Assembly: GCA_902781325.1 (NCBI GenBank)
Contig: CACZJD010000005.1
Coordinates: forward strand, 1-64,000
DNA: 64,000 nt
Source: an uncultured Lachnospiraceae bacterium
GTDB lineage: Bacteria > Bacillota > Clostridia > Lachnospirales > Lachnospiraceae
Direction of reading: 5' to 3'
A program made the translations under genes and the position numbers. The notes under the pieces were generated by a model. That model made no database searches and had not been told where the DNA came from. It saw only the letters and a list, made by a program, of their open reading frames with translations. Below, piece by piece: positions 1 to 7,817 of this stretch (position 1 is its first letter; every line of letters starts with the position of its first letter).

Positions 1-1
1 C

Positions 2-472
2 ATAACCGTTCAGGAGATCCTGGATAAAGCGAATGTCGGGAGAAGCACGTTTTATTCTCACTTTGAGACGAAGGACGCGCTGTTGAAGGAGATGTGCACC
101 GATATTTTTGATCATATTTTCTCACATGAATTGCGTTCGGAGACATCCCACGATTTTTCTTCCTCCGACCATGGACTGCGGGAGAAGATCACGCACCTGC
201 TCTACCATCTGAAGGACAATAAAGGAAATGTGCTGGGTATCCTGTCCGGGGAAAGCGGGGATTTGTTCATGCGATACTTCAAAGAGTATCTGGTCACGAT
301 GTTTGAGCAATATCCGGACAGTATAAGGCGCGATGTCCCTAAGGGGTTTGCGCTGAACTATCTGACCGGGAGCCTTGCGGAAGCAGTGAGATGGTGGATC
401 GGAAGCAAAATGGAGATGCCGCCTGAGAAACTGGCAGACAATTATCTGAAATTGATAGGCTATAGTAAATGA
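2..472 (+). CDS. TetR/AcrR-family transcriptional regulator (5' end missing)
   Basis: The reading frame is already open at base 2 and runs to the TAA at 470-472. The first visible residues read as the recognition helix of a TetR helix-turn-helix (VGRSTFYSHFETKDALL), which is the most conserved part of this family. The rest is a helical ligand-binding/dimerisation domain ending in a segment (AEAVRWWI...PEKLADNYLKL) typical of the C-terminal domain of Firmicutes TetR proteins. An internal ATG at 83 lies inside the HTH and is not the true start. About 25-30 N-terminal residues lie outside the window. The effector and target genes cannot be told from this fragment. Confidence 0.9.
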   Translation: MTVQEILDKANVGRSTFYSHFETKDALLKEMCTDIFDHIFSHELRSETSHDFSSSDHGLREKITHLLYHLKDNKGNVLGILSGESGDLFMRYFKEYLVTMFEQYPDSIRRDVPKGFALNYLTGSLAEAVRWWIGSKMEMPPEKLADNYLKLIGYSK

Positions 473-494
473 AGTGAAGTGACAGGAGACAGCA

Positions 495-677
495 ATGGGT
501 AAAGATCTTAATCAGAATACAGCAGAACAGACCACCGGTTTTTGCGGCGGCTGCCGCAGCAACTGCCCCCTCTCTGCCCCGAATTGTCCGACAGGCATGG
601 AGAGAGCAGGCTGGAGCTCAGAAGAGATTGAGAAGGCGATGGCTGAGCGGGCAGTGCCCATCAAACGCCATATCTGA
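495..677 (+). CDS. Small cysteine-rich protein, 60 aa
   Basis: A 60-residue protein begins 22 bases after the TetR gene and has a good ribosome site (ACAGGAGACAGC). Residues 17-30 hold four cysteines spaced C-x2-C-x3-C-x6-C (CGGCRSNCPLSAPNC), followed by a short charged helix (SSEEIEKAMAERAV). I do not recognise a family. The cysteine cluster could bind a metal, but this is only inferred from spacing. Its position directly behind a TetR gene suggests co-transcription. Confidence 0.6.
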   Translation: MGKDLNQNTAEQTTGFCGGCRSNCPLSAPNCPTGMERAGWSSEEIEKAMAERAVPIKRHI

Positions 678-709
678 TCCGCCGTTCGAAATATTGTCAG
701 CGCTGATTC

Positions 710-1048
710 TCAGTCTTCTACAAAGTCTTTGCGGTAAGGGTTAAAGATATCGAGCAGAACGCCCGCTTCCAGACACACGCAGCCGTGGATGACGTCATTG
801 GTCTTGAGCATTGTGTCGCCTTTTCTTACGACATTCTTTACGCCGTCGATCTCGAACTCGAAAGCGCCGCTCGCCACATAGGTGATCTGTGTGTGAGGGT
901 GATGATGGAGGGATCCGACGGCGCCTTTCTCGAAGGTGTTCTCCACTACCATCAGATCATCGGAATAAGCCAGGACGCGGCGGGTAACTCCGCCTCCCAT
1001 ATCCTGCGGCTTGACGTCTTTGTAATATACCCATCTGTCGTTTTTCAT
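710..1048 (-). CDS. Cupin-domain protein
   Basis: A 112-residue single-domain cupin. Cupin motif 1 is visible as GSLHHHPHTQITYVASGAFE (histidines plus Glu for metal) with G-rich turns, and motif 2 as DVIHGCVCLEAGVLLDIFNP, where the His would be the last metal ligand. Small proteins of this type often bind a divalent metal and a sugar or small acid, or act as uncharacterised isomerases or dioxygenases, so the substrate cannot be assigned. The start is the ATG at 1046-1048, preceded by AGAGGT. It is transcribed towards the upstream pair and diverges from the mannose operon. Confidence 0.85.
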   Translation of the reverse strand: MKNDRWVYYKDVKPQDMGGGVTRRVLAYSDDLMVVENTFEKGAVGSLHHHPHTQITYVASGAFEFEIDGVKNVVRKGDTMLKTNDVIHGCVCLEAGVLLDIFNPYRKDFVED

Positions 1049-1196
1049 AATTGTACCTCTGTCGGGAGTGCTGTATTACCGGCGCCGCCGCACTCTCTTT
1101 TTTGATCTGCCGGCGCCTCAGGTTTATGTTCTTTTTTATAGTACATAATCCTGAAGGTATGCCGCAATGGTAAATATTTAAGGTGTGAGGCTGTGC

Positions 1197-1225
1197 TTGA
1201 TTTGTTGCCGGAATATAGCTACTAT
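1197..1225 (+). promoter_or_regulatory. Candidate sigma-A promoter for the mannose/GH5 operon
   Basis: TTGATT (1197-1202) and TACTAT (1220-1225) are separated by 17 bases, about 90 bases before the start codon at 1317. The interval 1049-1316 separates the divergent cupin gene from the operon. Confidence 0.45.
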
Positions 1226-1316
1226 TATTCTGTATGAGTCTGCCCGCAAACGGTCAGATCAGAAACGAAACATTGTAAAACAGAGCGTGTAAAAGATAAC
1301 TTATGAGAGGTGGGGC

Positions 1317-3167
1317 ATGAGTATTTTGAAATTGAAACCGGCCTGCAAGGACTATCTGTGGGGCGGACACAGACTGGTTGATGAGTACAATGTAGAGTAT
1401 GAAGGAGACATTCTGGCTGAGGCGTGGGAACTCTCCTGTCACCCCGACGGCCCGTCCATGATCATGAACGGACCTTACGAGGGGAAGTCTCTGCGGGATT
1501 ATCTTGAAGCAGAAGGCATGGAAGTGCTCGGCACCCATTGCCGGAGATTCAGGGAATTCCCTATTTTGACCAAATTCATCGACGCGAAGGATAACCTGTC
1601 GATCCAGGTGCATCCCAGCAACGGATTCGCGCTGCAGAACGAAGGCCAGTACGGCAAAACAGAGATGTGGTACGTTCTCGATGCGGAGGAAGGCGCATTC
1701 CTGTACTACGGTTTCAAGCAGGAGATCACAAGGGAGGAATTCGCCAAGAGGATCGAGGAAAATACGCTGCTTGAGGTCCTCAACGCGGTTCCGGTGAAGA
1801 AGGGCGACGTTCTCTTTATCGAGTCCGGCACTCTTCACGCGATCGGCAAGGGGATCCTGATCGCCGAGATCCAGCAGAACTCCAATGTAACCTATCGCGT
1901 GTACGATTACGGCCGCGTCGGCAAGGACGGCAAGAAGCGTGACCTGCACATCGAGAAGGCTCTGGCGGTGACCAGCCGCGTTCCGATCATTAAGAGCGGC
2001 AGCGAGTACCCGCATGTGGCGGACTGCGACTACTTTACAGTCGACAAACTGAACCTGGACGGAAGACTCACATACCGCATGCAGGGAACTGTTACGGGAG
2101 AATCCTTCCTGAGCATTCTGATCCTGGACGGCGAAGGCAAGATCAGCTGCAAGGGCGAGTCGGTGTCCTACCGCAAGGGAGACAGCTTCTTTTTGGCAGC
2201 GGGCAGCGGCGACTGGCAGATCGAAGGGAAATGTGACGCTCTGCTCACCACGATCCGTGAAAAAGCCAGCCCGATCCGCGCGGGCGTCATTATCGGCAGT
2301 ACCGAGACTCAGATCGGACTTGTAAATGATCATCAGCAGATCATCGCGATGCGCACCTTCCCTACAGACGTGGAGAAGGAGGCTTCGGAGTTCATTGACG
2401 TAGTGGCGCAGGCGACGCTGGATCTTCTGGAAGAACAGGGTATTCCTCTGGATCAGTGCATCGGTGTCGGTGCGGGCGTACCCGGAACCATCGACAGGCG
2501 CGAAGGAAAGGTCATCTATTCCAACAACCTGCGCTGGATGGACGTGGATCTGGTCGGGGAACTGGGCCGGGTCATCCCCTGCCCGGTGCGCATCGCGAAC
2601 GACGCGGACTGCGCGGCTCTCGGTGAGGCAGTGGCAGGAGCCGGCAAGGACTACTCAGATGTCGTCATGTTCACCATCGGCGGCGGTGTCGGCGGCGGCA
2701 TTATCCTGGGAGGCCAGGTCTTTGAGGGCGGCATCATGGGCGGCAGCGAAGTCGGCCATCAGGTCGTGCGCGTAAACGGAAGGCGCTGCACCTGCGGCAG
2801 GAAGGGCTGTCTTGAGGCGTATGTATCCGTTCCCGCGCTGAAGCGCTCGGCAGAGGAGGCCACAGGTCGTAAGCTGAAACTGGATGAGATCTTCCGGGGA
2901 GCTTCCAAAGGAAATATCGATCTGCAGGAAACTGTCCAGCAGTACCAGGAGATGCTGGGAACCGGCATTGTCAATATTGTGAACATGTTCCGTCCGCAGC
3001 TGATCCTGCTCGGCGGCGCTATGAGTGAATACGCCCAGACGATGACAGGACCGATCCGCGAAATGATGGAGAGAGACTGCTTCGGCGGCGCCAACGGCAT
3101 GATCCCGGAGATCGCGGCAGCAGAGCTCGGCAGTAATGCGGGCATGATCGGTGCGGCGAATCTGTAA
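1317..3167 (+). CDS. Mannose-6-phosphate isomerase fused to ROK-family sugar kinase domain
   Basis: A 616-residue two-domain protein. Residues 1-320 are a class I (type ManA) phosphomannose isomerase: the zinc ligands appear as QVHP (H99), KTEMWY (E116) and GTLHAIG (H174). Residues 322-616 are a ROK kinase/regulator fold with the catalytic-type Asp in NDADCAALGEA (D429), the ExGH motif (H481) and the ROK zinc motif CTCGRKGCLE (491-500). The nucleotide-binding DxGGT box is altered: the segment reads GVIIGST, so the Asp is Ile325 and the second Gly is Ser328. If active, one polypeptide would phosphorylate mannose and isomerise it to fructose-6-phosphate; if the kinase is weak, it may be a sensor. 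The start has a GAGGTGG site. It leads an operon with an SGNH hydrolase and a GH5 enzyme. Confidence 0.9.
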   Translation: MSILKLKPACKDYLWGGHRLVDEYNVEYEGDILAEAWELSCHPDGPSMIMNGPYEGKSLRDYLEAEGMEVLGTHCRRFREFPILTKFIDAKDNLSIQVHPSNGFALQNEGQYGKTEMWYVLDAEEGAFLYYGFKQEITREEFAKRIEENTLLEVLNAVPVKKGDVLFIESGTLHAIGKGILIAEIQQNSNVTYRVYDYGRVGKDGKKRDLHIEKALAVTSRVPIIKSGSEYPHVADCDYFTVDKLNLDGRLTYRMQGTVTGESFLSILILDGEGKISCKGESVSYRKGDSFFLAAGSGDWQIEGKCDALLTTIREKASPIRAGVIIGSTETQIGLVNDHQQIIAMRTFPTDVEKEASEFIDVVAQATLDLLEEQGIPLDQCIGVGAGVPGTIDRREGKVIYSNNLRWMDVDLVGELGRVIPCPVRIANDADCAALGEAVAGAGKDYSDVVMFTIGGGVGGGIILGGQVFEGGIMGGSEVGHQVVRVNGRRCTCGRKGCLEAYVSVPALKRSAEEATGRKLKLDEIFRGASKGNIDLQETVQQYQEMLGTGIVNIVNMFRPQLILLGGAMSEYAQTMTGPIREMMERDCFGGANGMIPEIAAAELGSNAGMIGAANL

Positions 3168-3199
3168 AAGGCGGCAGTACCGGCGGAAAGGGACGGGAT

Positions 3200-3817
3200 A
3201 TGAAAAAGGTTTTCTTCTACGGGGATTCCAACACTTACGGCTATGATCCCTCATTCTACACGGGCGGAAGATATCCGAGGAAGGAACGCTGGACGACGAT
3301 CCTGGCGAAAAGCCTGGACGGAGTGTGGGAGGTCGCCGAGGACGGGATGCCCGGCAGGATGATCCCGGGAGCAGGCAGAGGTACTTCTATGGTGCTGGAC
3401 AGTTTGCGGGGTGAGATGCCGATGGACCTGTTCGCATTCATGCTCGGGACGAATGACCTGCTGAGCATGAGACATCCCGACGCTTCCGCAGTGGCCGCGA
3501 AAATGGACAACCTGATCAGCGGCGCGGGGAAAGCTCTGTCTGCGGAGATCCTGCTGATCGCGCCCCCGCAGATCCGGTTCACGGACCCGTCCTGTACGGA
3601 GCCGTTTGTGCAGGGAACCGAGATGTATGAACAGGAATGCCTGGAGCAGAGCGCTCTTTTGGCACGATACTACAGAGAGATCGCGGCTCGCCGCGGCGCA
3701 TACTATGCGGATGCGTCGTCGTGGGACCTGAAACTCGCCTTTGACGGAGTGCATCTGTCGGTGGAAGGAAATATAGTGTTTGCAGCAGAATTGGCAAAGG
3801 TGATAAGGAGAATATAA
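3200..3817 (+). CDS. SGNH/GDSL-family hydrolase (probable carbohydrate esterase)
   Basis: A 205-residue cytoplasmic protein with all SGNH blocks: block I FYGDSNTYGY (Ser10), a Gly in the GMPGR segment, block III LGTNDL (Asn) and block V DGVHLSVEG (Asp/His dyad). There is no signal peptide. Proteins of this size and motif set (arylesterase/TesA-like) often remove acetyl groups from sugars. The gene sits 32 bases after the isomerase-kinase fusion and one base before the GH5 gene, so deacetylation of imported glucan or mannan oligosaccharides is a reasonable but inferred role. Confidence 0.85.
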   Translation: MKKVFFYGDSNTYGYDPSFYTGGRYPRKERWTTILAKSLDGVWEVAEDGMPGRMIPGAGRGTSMVLDSLRGEMPMDLFAFMLGTNDLLSMRHPDASAVAAKMDNLISGAGKALSAEILLIAPPQIRFTDPSCTEPFVQGTEMYEQECLEQSALLARYYREIAARRGAYYADASSWDLKLAFDGVHLSVEGNIVFAAELAKVIRRI

Positions 3818-3818
3818 A

Positions 3819-4853
3819 ATGCGAGGTATGGAAGGCTATATGAGAGGTGTTAACCTCGGCGGCTGGCTCTCCCAATTTGATGCTCCGACCAGGGAGCACT
3901 TTGATACGTTCATTACGGAGGAAGACATCCGGCGCATCGCGGGAATGGGGCTCGACCACGTCCGCTTACCGGTGGATTACACCGTGATCGAGACAGAGGA
4001 CGGTAAACCCATAGAGGAAGGATATCGGTATATCGATAACTGCGTGGAGTGGTGCAGGCGAAACGGCCTTCGAATGATCCTTGATATCCATAAGACATAC
4101 GGCTATTCGTTTGACCCTTTGGACAAGGACGACAAGACGATCTTCTTTACGGATCCCGGCCGCCAGAAACGGTTCCTGGATATGTGGAGGACTATCGCGA
4201 AGCGTTACAGCACGGATACGGACATCGTGGCCTATGAACTTTTGAACGAGATCGTGGCAGTCGAGGTCAAAGATCTGTGGAACGGCATCGCGCTGCGGGC
4301 TGTAGAAGCTATCCGTGAGTTCGCGCCGGACACCTGGGTCATCTTTGGCGGAGTGTTCTACAACGCGGTTACTGCCGTGCCTCTTTTGGCCGACACGCCG
4401 GACCGGAAAGTCGCGTATACTTTCCACTGCTATGAACCCTTTATTTTCACACATCAGGGAGCATACTGGGTAGACGGAATGCCTCTGGACTTCCGCATCG
4501 GATATCCGAAGACGGTGGAAGAGTACCGCGAAGCGACCAAAATAGTGGATCCCTGCTGCACATACACGATCTTTAACGAGGACATCAGGCCGATAGGCAC
4601 TGAATTCTTTGCCGGGCTGTTCGAGCCTGCCTTGAAGACTGCAGAAGAGAGAGACATTCCACTCTACTGCGGCGAGTACGGCGTCATTGACCGCGCGAAC
4701 CGGGAAGATGCGGTGCGCTGGCTGACGGACATCCATGAGGTGTTTGAGAAGTATAAGATCGGCCGTGCGCTCTGGAACTACAAGGAAAAGGATTACGGCA
4801 TCGCCGGTGAAGAGGCGCGCCCTTACCTGCAGGCGATCGCGGATAAACTGTGA
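3819..4853 (+). CDS. Glycoside hydrolase family 5, cytoplasmic
   Basis: A 344-residue GH5 enzyme (TIM barrel) with RGVNLGGW at the N-terminus, HVRLPVDY on beta-strand 2, the acid/base Glu144 in YELLNEI, His/Tyr in YTFHCYEP, and the nucleophile Glu286 in YCGEYG. It has no signal peptide or transmembrane segment, so it acts on imported short oligosaccharides. Family members cleave beta-1,4-glucan, mannan or related links; together with the mannose-6-phosphate isomerase, manno- or gluco-oligosaccharides are plausible substrates. Translation is coupled to the previous gene: its stop ends one base before this ATG, and the ribosome site AAGGAG lies inside it. Confidence 0.88.
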   Translation: MRGMEGYMRGVNLGGWLSQFDAPTREHFDTFITEEDIRRIAGMGLDHVRLPVDYTVIETEDGKPIEEGYRYIDNCVEWCRRNGLRMILDIHKTYGYSFDPLDKDDKTIFFTDPGRQKRFLDMWRTIAKRYSTDTDIVAYELLNEIVAVEVKDLWNGIALRAVEAIREFAPDTWVIFGGVFYNAVTAVPLLADTPDRKVAYTFHCYEPFIFTHQGAYWVDGMPLDFRIGYPKTVEEYREATKIVDPCCTYTIFNEDIRPIGTEFFAGLFEPALKTAEERDIPLYCGEYGVIDRANREDAVRWLTDIHEVFEKYKIGRALWNYKEKDYGIAGEEARPYLQAIADKL

Positions 4854-4911
4854 ACAGGCAGCAGCCCCGGACGGATATGACGAAATACTTAGTCTCAAGA
4901 GGTAAAAAACT

Positions 4912-5883
4912 ATGATCAAACCCGTTGTCTTATTCATTATTGGTCTTGTATGCCTTATCAAGGGCGGCGACTGGTTCGTGGACGGCGCCAGCGCGCTGGC
5001 AAGAAAATTCAATCTGCCGGAGCTGCTGATCGGCGCGACAGTCGTTTCTATCGGAACTACGCTTCCGGAAGTCATGGTCTCCACCATGTCAGCGCTGTCC
5101 GGTCACGGCGAGATCGCGTACGGAAACGCGATCGGCTCTGTAATCTGCAACACAGCTCTGATTGCGGCGATCACCATCGCGGTACATCCCGGCCCCGCGG
5201 ATCCCAAAACGCTGAGAGTGCCGGTGGCATTCTTCTACGTTGCGGCGGCGATCTACTGCATAGCGGCTTATGTGATGGGGCGCTTTACGAGGCCAATGGG
5301 TCTGATCATGCTGGCGGTATTCGTGTGCTACATGATCGTCAATGTCCGGTCCATGAAGAACAGCCCACAGCCTGAAGCCCCCGAAGACGACGGCGCGTCC
5401 GAAGAAGACATGTCAATGGGCAAAATTCTGATGTTCCTGGTGCTGGGAGCAGCCCTGATCGCAGTCGGCGCCAATCTCCTGGTGGAAAACGGAACACTGA
5501 TCGCTCAGGCTTTGGGCGTTCCGGAATCAGTCATCGCGCTTACCTTCGTGGCGCTGGGAACCAGCCTCCCCGAACTCGTTACGGCGATCACCTCCCTGCT
5601 CAAGGGTCACGGGGCGCTCTCCCTCGGAAACGTCATCGGCGCCAATGTTTTCAACCTGGTGCTGGTAAGCGGTGTCTCTGTAACGCTCGCCCCCTTTGAT
5701 GTTCCCAAGAGCGCTGTGTTCATGGGCCACAACGCCAGCCTGATCCTGGAGATCCCGGTCATGCTTCTTGTCATGACCATCCTGACGGTCCCCACCCTCA
5801 TCCGCGGCAAACTGACCCGCGCCCAGGGCATCATACTGCTGGCGATCTACGCGGTGTTTTGCTTTATACAGTTTACAATGTAA
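4912..5883 (+). CDS. Calcium/sodium antiporter (CaCA family, YrbG-like)
   Basis: A 323-residue protein with about ten membrane spans and the two inverted alpha-repeats of the CaCA family: G-A-T-V-V-S-I-G-T-T-L-P-E in the first half and FVALGTSLPELVTAI in the second, each with the ion-binding Glu. A second conserved block (GNAIGSVICN and GNVIGANVFN) follows each repeat. The acidic cytoplasmic loop lies near residues 150-170. Usual length for bacterial YrbG-type exchangers. It follows the GH5 gene by 58 bases and may share its transcript; the large hairpin after it probably ends or modulates transcription. Confidence 0.93.
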   Translation: MIKPVVLFIIGLVCLIKGGDWFVDGASALARKFNLPELLIGATVVSIGTTLPEVMVSTMSALSGHGEIAYGNAIGSVICNTALIAAITIAVHPGPADPKTLRVPVAFFYVAAAIYCIAAYVMGRFTRPMGLIMLAVFVCYMIVNVRSMKNSPQPEAPEDDGASEEDMSMGKILMFLVLGAALIAVGANLLVENGTLIAQALGVPESVIALTFVALGTSLPELVTAITSLLKGHGALSLGNVIGANVFNLVLVSGVSVTLAPFDVPKSAVFMGHNASLILEIPVMLLVMTILTVPTLIRGKLTRAQGIILLAIYAVFCFIQFTM

Positions 5884-5884
5884 T

Positions 5885-6075
5885 AAAAAACCAGCACCCC
5901 GGAAAGAAAATAACGATCAATCGGAGGAGCTTGCTTATCCGAGTGATCGTTTTTTTCTTTCCGGGGTGGCCAAGGCGTGAAACGCCTCTGGCCAACCATA
6001 GTCCCGAACGCGTAGCGTTTGGGACGTGGGTGCTGGTTTTAAAGCGCCAGCGTCCGCGGTGCGGGTGCTGGTTTT
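5885..6075. other. Multi-hairpin (cloverleaf-like) element with terminal inverted repeats
   Basis: The gap before the chromate transporter genes folds into nested stems. An outer stem pairs AAAACCAGCACC (5887-5898) with GGTGCTGGTTTT (6029-6040). Inside it are three hairpins: 5897-5910 with 5951-5966 (CCCCGGAAAGAAAA against TTTTTTCTTTCCGGGG, with a further AACGATCA/TGATCGTT stem), 5967-5994 (TGGCCA ends, AGGCGT/ACGCCT core, GAA loop) and 6001-6024 (GTCCCGAACGC/GCGTTTGGGAC, GTA loop). A further copy of the right arm, GGGTGCTGGTTTT, lies at 6063-6075. It could be a structured leader RNA, a terminator/antiterminator, or a small palindromic mobile element with terminal inverted repeats. I do not recognise it as a known riboswitch. 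Confidence 0.7.
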
Positions 6076-6089
6076 CTGAAAGGAACCCT

Positions 6090-6674
6090 ATGAACGAACT
6101 TCTGGAACTATACATTACTTTTGTCCAAATCGGCTGTGTCAATTTCGGCGGAGGGTATGCGATGCTTCCTCTTCTCGAGAGGGAACTCGTCGACAAACGG
6201 CACTGGACGACAATGGATGACCTGCGGGACTATTTTTCCATAGGGCAGTGTACGCCCGGCATCATCGCGCTTAACGTCTCCACTTTTATCGGAGAGAAAA
6301 AGGCCGGTGTGGCAGGAGCACTCTGCGCGACTGCAGGCTTTTTGACCGGTCCTATTATTATCATCCTGGTAATCGCCTCTTTTCTGTCGAATTTTGCGGA
6401 CCTGCCGGTCGTACAGCATGCATTCGCCGGAATCCGCGTATGTGTCTGTGTTCTGATCCTGCAGGCGGTCATGCGCCTGTGGAAGAAATCGGTGGTTGAC
6501 GCGTTCGCGCTGATTCTGTATCTGGTGATCTTCTCACTGAACGCCTTCTCAAGCGTTCTGCCCGTGAAGGTGCCGGCAGCGGTCCTTGTCATCTGTGCGG
6601 GCGTGATAGGCGTCCTGATGTCCATGAGAAATCGCAAAGCGGCATCCGGCACAGGGAAGGAGGCGGACAAATGA
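6090..6674 (+). CDS. Chromate transporter, first half-size subunit (CHR family)
   Basis: A 194-residue membrane protein of the short CHR family. The conserved N-terminal motif FVQIGCVNFGGGYAML and the block FSIGQCTPGIIALNVSTFIG are diagnostic, and five to six membrane spans follow. Short CHR proteins work as pairs, with the second gene overlapping this one by 4 bases (ATGA). I place the start at the ATG at 6090 (AAAGGAACCCT upstream). The frame is open further upstream, but that extension would read through the hairpin element. The family exports chromate or related oxyanions; in anaerobes the true substrate is often unknown. Confidence 0.9.
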   Translation: MNELLELYITFVQIGCVNFGGGYAMLPLLERELVDKRHWTTMDDLRDYFSIGQCTPGIIALNVSTFIGEKKAGVAGALCATAGFLTGPIIIILVIASFLSNFADLPVVQHAFAGIRVCVCVLILQAVMRLWKKSVVDAFALILYLVIFSLNAFSSVLPVKVPAAVLVICAGVIGVLMSMRNRKAASGTGKEADK

Positions 6675-7234
6675 CACTCCTTCGATTAATGTTTGAATTC
6701 TTCAAGACAGGACTTTTCTCCGTGGGCGGCGGCCTTGCGACTCTGCCTTTCCTGTATGAGATGTCGGACAAGACAGGCTGGTTCAGCCATGCGGACATCG
6801 CGGATATGATCGCGATCTCCGAGTCCACGCCCGGCGCGATCGGCATCAACATGTCCACCTACGCGGGCTTTAAGACCGCAGGCATTCCGGGCGGAATACT
6901 TGCTACACTGTCGCTTGCGGCACCTTCTGTGATCATTATCCTGATCATTGCCAAATTCCTGAACAAGTTCAGGGACAATCCGCATGTGGAAGGCGCTTTC
7001 TACGGTCTGCGTCCTGCTTCGATCGCTATGATCACAGCGGCGGGCCTCAACGTGGCCAAGATAGCATTGGTCAACATACCGGCGTTTGAAGCCAGCGGTA
7101 ATGTGGCAGATTTGTTCCTGCCCAAGGCGATCATACTTGCGGTTTTGATCTTTGTGGGGCAGAAGAAGCTCAAATGGAGCCCGATCATCTTTTTGGCGAT
7201 CGCGGCGGTTGTGGGAATTGTATTTAAGTTCTGA
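6671..7234 (+). CDS. Chromate transporter, second half-size subunit (CHR family)
   Basis: A 187-residue CHR-family membrane protein that pairs with the preceding gene. It shows FFKTGLFSVGGGLATLPF at the N-terminus and AISESTPGAIGINMSTYAG, which match the first subunit's motifs and show an ancient duplication. The two genes overlap by 4 bases and so are translationally coupled. A strong terminator follows at 7271. Confidence 0.9.
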   Translation: MTLLRLMFEFFKTGLFSVGGGLATLPFLYEMSDKTGWFSHADIADMIAISESTPGAIGINMSTYAGFKTAGIPGGILATLSLAAPSVIIILIIAKFLNKFRDNPHVEGAFYGLRPASIAMITAAGLNVAKIALVNIPAFEASGNVADLFLPKAIILAVLIFVGQKKLKWSPIIFLAIAAVVGIVFKF

Positions 7235-7270
7235 ATGTGTTTGGTGGATCGAATGGTCGGAGATGTGTTT

Positions 7271-7299
7271 AGCTGCCGCGCTGCGGCAGCTTTTTTTTG
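7271..7299 (+). terminator. Rho-independent terminator after the chromate transporter genes
   Basis: A 9-bp perfect stem (AGCTGCCGC / GCGGCAGCT, loop GCT) is followed by a run of eight T (to 7298). Confidence 0.9.
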
Positions 7300-7307
7300 A
7301 TTGTGGC

Positions 7308-7690
7308 GGATGGTGTGCGAAAGCTTGTCTGGCACAGAATTCCATCGTCTTGCGGATGTCGTCAAAATGGATGGTGCGTGAAATGCCTGTCTGGCAGAAA
7401 TCCTCCATCCACAAACGGCTTGTCGTTAAATCGGATGGTGCGTGAAAGCTTGTCCAGCACAAATCTTCCATCCACAAAGGGTTGTCGTCAAATTGGATGG
7501 TGTTTGATGAGACAAACTTTCCATCCATATCGGGACTTCATTCAAGGGCGATGGAGAGCAAACTTTAAAACGCCAAATCAGGCCCCATCCACATATGGCC
7601 TTCAGCCAAAAACGATGGAGCATATGCTCAAAAACACCCGAACAGGCCCCATCCACATATGGCCATTAGCCAAAAACGATGGAGCAGCTC
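7308..7690. repeat. Array of ~62-64-nt degenerate palindromic repeats (array 1)
   Basis: GGATGGTG occurs at 7308, 7369, 7433 and 7495, at intervals of 61, 64 and 62 bases, each followed by a downstream CCATC block so that every unit can form a hairpin. After about 7530 the units run in the opposite orientation: CGATGGAG at 7549, 7613 and 7677, and two near-identical 44-base blocks at 7579-7622 and 7643-7686 (spacing exactly 64; two differences) separated by a 20-base unrelated segment. No reading frame spans the units and the period is not a multiple of three. The region lies between convergent genes. The same organisation, with another consensus, recurs at 37127-37468 and 38531-38933. Confidence 0.85.
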
Positions 7691-7763
7691 AAACAGAAGC
7701 CGCTTAGCTCGCCCTAAAACCATGCAACCCAAACAAAAAAACAGATGTAACCCAAACTCAAAC

Positions 7764-7803
7764 AAAAACAGGGCAGCTGCACGAATGTGCAGCCGCCCTG
7801 TTT
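7764..7803 (-). terminator. Terminator of the Na/Pi cotransporter operon
   Basis: On the minus strand a 16-bp stem with one wobble (AACAGGGCGGCTGCAC / GTGCAGCTGCCCTGTT) is followed by TTT, just after the stop of the cotransporter gene. Confidence 0.8.
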
Positions 7804-7817
7804 AGTTCAATAAAAGA

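Noticed and set aside
1254..2333. Long antisense open frame opposite the isomerase-kinase gene
   Set aside because: Lies fully opposite a clear protein family member and gives no recognisable domain.
5859..6089. N-terminal extension of the first chromate transporter subunit
   Set aside because: The frame is open, but the segment is the hairpin element and the true family start is at 6090.
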